Below are positions 59,438 to 64,000 of a stretch of DNA of 64,000 nucleotides, one piece after another. The first letter of the stretch is position 1, and the number at the start of each line of letters is the position of its first letter. The translations under genes were made by a program, and so were the position numbers. Below the pieces are notes generated by a model. That model saw only the letters and a program-made list of their open reading frames with translations, had not been told where the DNA came from and searched no databases. This stretch comes from Cercis canadensis (Eukaryota; Streptophyta; Magnoliopsida; Fabales; Fabaceae), in assembly GCA_003255065.1 (NCBI GenBank), contig QAOA01005690.1:116477-180476 (forward strand). Direction: 5' to 3'.

Positions 59438-62225
59438 CATTGTACATCATTTCTCACCAGTACCATTTCTGCCTCCCTGGCCTCTAAAACAAAACAATCC
59501 ATTAAAATAACCTCAAATGCATGTGACATAAATAAACATATATATCTTTGGCCTATCACAATCATTTAGTCACTATCTTCTAGAGATTTGAAGCCAAATT
59601 TCTGCCAAGATATTGGAACAGGTGTTGGCTATTTGACCTTTCGATTGTTAGATATAATAATGTAATCTCTTAGTAATCGAAATGAAGGCAAATTGTTTTA
59701 TCCATAATTAAAAGCACTGAATAGTTATTAGTTTTTCGATTGAAAAGAACCAAAAAGTTTTGTTGGCTTTTAATTGTATAAGGGGGAAATAGTGATATGT
59801 TTATGTTTATACAAATGATTAAGTAGAAAAGTTCAAAGAATGGAACTTTCATACAATAATTTTCTCAAAAAGCGTTGGGATATATAATGTTAGCAGAAGG
59901 GACAAGGATGCAACTTCCATTTATTCAATCAAGATACGAAGCATATATATTAATTTGCTTCAAGAAATTTAACCAGAAAAATAACTTTTGTGGTATAATG
60001 TTTTGTTCTTTACCAAATTGTCTTGTCTAGAGAATTCAATTTAAAAAAATGATACTCTCATATCTTTAGAAAAAAAGTATATAAGGTGGAATTCGTTCAA
60101 GTTTACAGATTAAAGTTTATGCAGGTCTTCTGCAATTTTAGTCAGTCTAGCAGTTAACTCTATAGATATGATAGATCAGTATAACAAAAAATGTGGTAGT
60201 ATTATTACTGAATTAATAATGAACATGTTTTTTTGTTGTCAACAATCAAGGTATTTTTGGGTTAGCTTTTACACATTGAAATTAAATATCTTCTTGGACG
60301 ATTTTGAGGATACATTCTCTCATTGGTCTAGTGCATATATTCAAGGGAAAATTATTCTCTAGGTGCTATTCCGAAATTTAAACCTTGGTTAAATTAAAGT
60401 GAATGTATGGTATTTGTTCCACTCTGCTCAACTTTTTGAGATTATAGGAAACATGTTTTAAGACAAGGCATGTAAGGCCAAAAATACCATGGAATACTCT
60501 ACTCATGTAAGATACTTCATGAGCTTCTCAAGTTATGGTGAAGCTAACAGATAGAAATGACAAGTTCATCTCTCTTGAAAGAGGTGTCAGTATGCATAAA
60601 CATTTGAGTCATATAAAAATAGTTTATGTGATTTTAATTATATTTTAGTAGGTTTAGAAAAAGTCAAATGTGTCTTTGTTTATGTAAAGGCTAGAGAAAT
60701 GAAATGAAATGGAAGTCATTTGTATTACTCTTGATGAGTAAATATATACACTTACAGGAAAGAATTCAAAACAATTCAAAAGTAGAAAACCCTAATTCTA
60801 TTGTCTAACTGTATTTTCAATATTTGAATTATTTACAACAAGCTTAGAGCTTGTTTAGGAGTTTGTTGAGTCGGTTTCTCTATCAGTTTAGAGGTGTAGA
60901 AAAGATATAAATATTTAAGTGTAGATGTATTACTACTTTAATCTATCCTATGTTTTCTTTTTTCCCTCCCCATGTGAAAATCAGACTAGCAAGTTTGTTT
61001 GTTTTTGTTTGGTAAGAAAATGACAATATTATGATGGCAAAATAAATAAAGACAATGACAAGGTATTCATTGTACGGCACACAATAATTAAGAGTTCAAT
61101 AATAAGCTATCAAGTGCTCTAGTCCTAGCCAGAAAAGAGAAAGGGACACGAAGTGCTCTATTTTATGTAGGTAATAGACATGATAAAGGTTTATAAAGTG
61201 CACTGCCTCGTGGGGAAAAAGACACGAGGCAAGAAAATAGATGGGAAGGCAAACCAATGGAGGGCAAGACAATGGTTAAAGTAAAATTTAATATTAAAGG
61301 ACTGCGCATGATCGAAAAAATATTAAACCCCTCAGCTTATGGCAGCTTCTTTCTTTTAGAGTAATTGCTTTCACTTACATCACAACGAAAAAAAATCATA
61401 AATCTACTAATACAGTATTTTTATTTTTTACTTTGGTTATGATTCTAAGTTTGAATACAAAATTTATAAATTTTGAGGACAACTTTAATATCACTCAACT
61501 ACAGACCATTTAGTTTACTAATATAGTATAGATATACTATGGTCATACTAATTTAGATTCAAATAATCTGCACTCAGACTTCAAATAATGGGATACATGT
61601 CTTTAGATCTTCGATGACTTTGTATTTTTCGTGACAAACTGACAGAAATCTTCCTGTCGAATTTGTAGCACTTCAAAGATATGCTTCCATTGAACATAAA
61701 AAATCTCAATTTTCACAAGAGTTATCCTCTTTGGCCTGGAAAAAGATTTGTCTCAACTCTCAAGTTGCCCAAAATAGTGCAAAGATACTTGGCAAAGATT
61801 GATTTTCATGGTTAGATGCTATCATCTCCACCAACGGTTAAGGCATCGGACAACTCATCTGAGAAGTGGTTTTATGTTCAACTTCTCCATAAGTTGGACT
61901 ATAGAAACCCAAAATCCCAATAAGGGATACAAAATACGAGCAGTATGTTACTTAAAAGGAGGGAAGCACTACCATTCCGGTAACACTCTTTTTTTGAACT
62001 GGAGCAATCCTTAAACGTCTCTTTCCACGAAAAAGAGAAAAGAAAATAAACATGTTGATATTATCTCTTTAACTGTCTTATTCTCTCATATTAAAAAATG
62101 AATTTCATGATTCAAAAATTAAAGGTTTCACGCAACATTACATGGGGACAATATTAGCTTCGCATAAGTTTTTAGTTTTGGCATGCAAGCATTCAATAAT
62201 ATTGTGGTTTTTACAGCACCATAAT
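59436..62225. other. Intergenic, no gene seen
   Basis: AT-rich. Short ORFs (60168-60362, 61799-62014) resemble no known protein. 61436-61520 read on the minus strand resembles 48020-48120, possibly an old dispersed repeat. Confidence 0.5.
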
Positions 62226-62400
62226 CAGTGATGGATTTACAGGGGGTTCAGCAGGGGCACTGGCTCCCACCCTTCTAAATTCTTTTAATTTTTTTACTAA
62301 AATTCTTAAGAAATTTTTTAAAATTCTCACATTTTTTTAGTTTAACCCCCTATTGACTTGTTTCTAGATTCTTCACTAACCACAGTCAAATTCCATCACT
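62226..62400. mobile_element. hAT-like MITE
   Basis: Starts CAGTGATGGATTTACAGGGG and ends in AAATTCCATCACT, giving terminal inverted repeats of about 12 bp. CAGTG.(C/T)GGA ends with a GGGG-rich 5' part are common in plant hAT-derived MITEs. No clear 8-bp duplication remains. Confidence 0.6.
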
Positions 62401-64000
62401 ATTTAATATGTCTGAGTCTTTTTTCTTGTTCACAATACTATGTCATCATCATAATTGGAGAATGTCCATTTACCAGAACCACAATTTTTTTCAAATTTTT
62501 TATTTTAATACGGTTACGAATCTTTATACGTAAACCCAGTCTCTTTCTTTGAAATTAATGAAAATACAGCGAATGATTTTAAGATCAATATTTGAAAAAT
62601 AATTTAAAATATGATAATGCTAAATTAATTAATTATTTTTTTATTTTAATAGTAAGGATATGGTCAGGTCATCTTTTGCACTGAGACTAAGTCCCTACCC
62701 AAACGATCTTAAGGGTGCACCCTCATCGGCTTGATGCATTTAGGGAAAAATTTCCCGAAGATGCTGGCAACATGATTTGAACCTTAGCTAGCTTAGATGA
62801 ATTTATTACACTAAATACATTAATTGTCATCATAGAACGTATCAATACTTATAGTTTGTCTCGTTTATATTAATTAAATTCATTTTCATTTTTTTTTTCT
62901 TTCATCTTCTTTCCCTGCTCCTTGTGTTGTGTTTCCCAAAGACTCGAAAAATAGTTGGTTAAGTGAGTTCAATGTGATTAAGGGTGATCCTAGCACCACT
63001 AAGTTGAGTTTCTTGGGCCAGTTTGTAGCGAATTTCATTATGATTTATGGATTCTTAATCCAGCAAGGATAGCATGCTTTGATAAACAAGGTATATGAAT
63101 GATCAGGTTGCACAGGATGAGACCAGAACATAACTTACCACGCTTAAAAAAAAAAAAAAAAAAAGACAAACACTTAGGAATAAAAAACTCTTTCACAAAG
63201 AACAGCAAGTGGCAAGTGAAAGAAAAATAATTAGTGTACAAATGAAAGGAGATTAGAATTTATAAATGGATAACGGGCAACAATATCTGATATATAGTGC
63301 GTGCCAGGTTAGTTAAATTATTTATAAATTGATGCAAATTTGCAAAGCAACCAATGAGTGATCATGTTCAACACCAATCCTAACCTTTGAAATGCCATTG
63401 GTCCGACACATTTGTTTTTAATTATTTTGATATTTTCAGTTAACATCCTGTAAACCACTTCCTTTATATTTATCATGATAAGTATTTTCGTCATTTTTAT
63501 TTCTTAATTCAAAAGCTTCAACCTAACTCCATAAGTCAAAATCCTTTGTCTTCAACCAAAAGAATTAATAATTAATATTTAGAAGAAATATTAACATTTA
63601 ATTAAGCCATTAAAATTTCAATCGCCTCCTTATTTTACAATAATTAAGTTGATTAAGATAAGATTATGAAAAGCATGGATGTTCTGCTGTACTCTTTTGC
63701 ATAATTTTTAATAGAAAATTAATGATGATGATTAACTATAATATATAAAGATGAAATACTAATTTATTTGTTTCTCCCATCTTCTTTGGAGACCATATGT
63801 TAACTATATTGCAGTAAGCAACCGACCTGATTAAACTGATAAAACCAACCCAAACCTTACTTTGGTTAATTTAGTGTGGTTTTTGAGTAATAGAGTTTTG
63901 CTTGGTTTGGTTTTAAAAGAAATATTTGAGTAACAAAAATATTGAACTAAGTCGTAATCTAATAGTAAAGGGTTTAGGTAATTTGCAGGAAGTATTAAGT
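62401..64000. other. Intergenic, no gene seen
   Basis: AT-rich to the window end. A poly-A run lies near 63148-63164. No gene or RNA recognised. Confidence 0.55.

Noticed and set aside
59374-59569. ORFs on both strands with YIYIYI repeats
   Set aside because: They are translations of the (TA)n microsatellite.

Overview
The window is nuclear DNA of a dicot plant. Genes carry GT-AG introns and the sequence is AT-rich. It has SAUR, NIN-like (RWP-RK) and plant type I inositol 5-phosphatase genes, TIR-NB-ARC-LRR (TNL) resistance genes (a class cereals lack), and plant Ty1/copia, Ty3/gypsy, MITE and SINE-like repeats. A woody eudicot such as Citrus would fit, but that is a guess. Single N characters at 236, 3641, 18123, 20848, 46339 and 47897 show a draft scaffold whose joins need care.

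Left part (1-9.5 kb): the tail of a fatty acyl-CoA reductase gene (minus strand), a 5'-truncated and frameshifted catalase pseudogene, a 207-bp direct duplication split by an N, then an apparently intact four-exon NIN-like transcription factor gene (6243-9462, 892 codons).

Middle (10.5-37.2 kb): a decayed TNL cluster with four related copies, all broken. TNL-1 has a duplicated promoter, an inserted GCGCTG-rich segment, a partial TIR exon and an NB-ARC exon cut after the P-loop. TNL-2 has two nonsense codons and a copia-type insertion in its C-terminal exon, flanked by a 5-bp target duplication (CTTGA); the gene resumes in frame beyond it. TNL-3 is a near-identical partial copy bracketed by Ns inside that retroelement, so probably a misplaced contig. 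TNL-4 has lost nearly all of its TIR exon to a Ty3/gypsy element and carries three stops in NB-ARC, while its LRR and C-terminal exons stay open. Between TNL-2 and TNL-4 lies a 2.1-kb long-inverted-repeat element that seems to have acquired unrelated sequence, including a 133-codon ORF.

Right part (37-64 kb): a kiwellin/ripening-related gene fragment, two SAUR genes with clear TATA boxes, a LINE-type RNase H relic, one complete eight-exon type I inositol polyphosphate 5-phosphatase gene (minus strand, 453 aa), and a long gene-poor stretch with several MITE-like hairpins and SINE-like repeats.

I found no new multi-gene system. The most unusual items are structural: the N-bracketed TNL contig inside a TSD-bounded retroelement, the 164-bp near-perfect palindrome at one end of that element, the nested inverted-repeat element with captured DNA, and an in-frame 30-bp duplication in the TNL linker.
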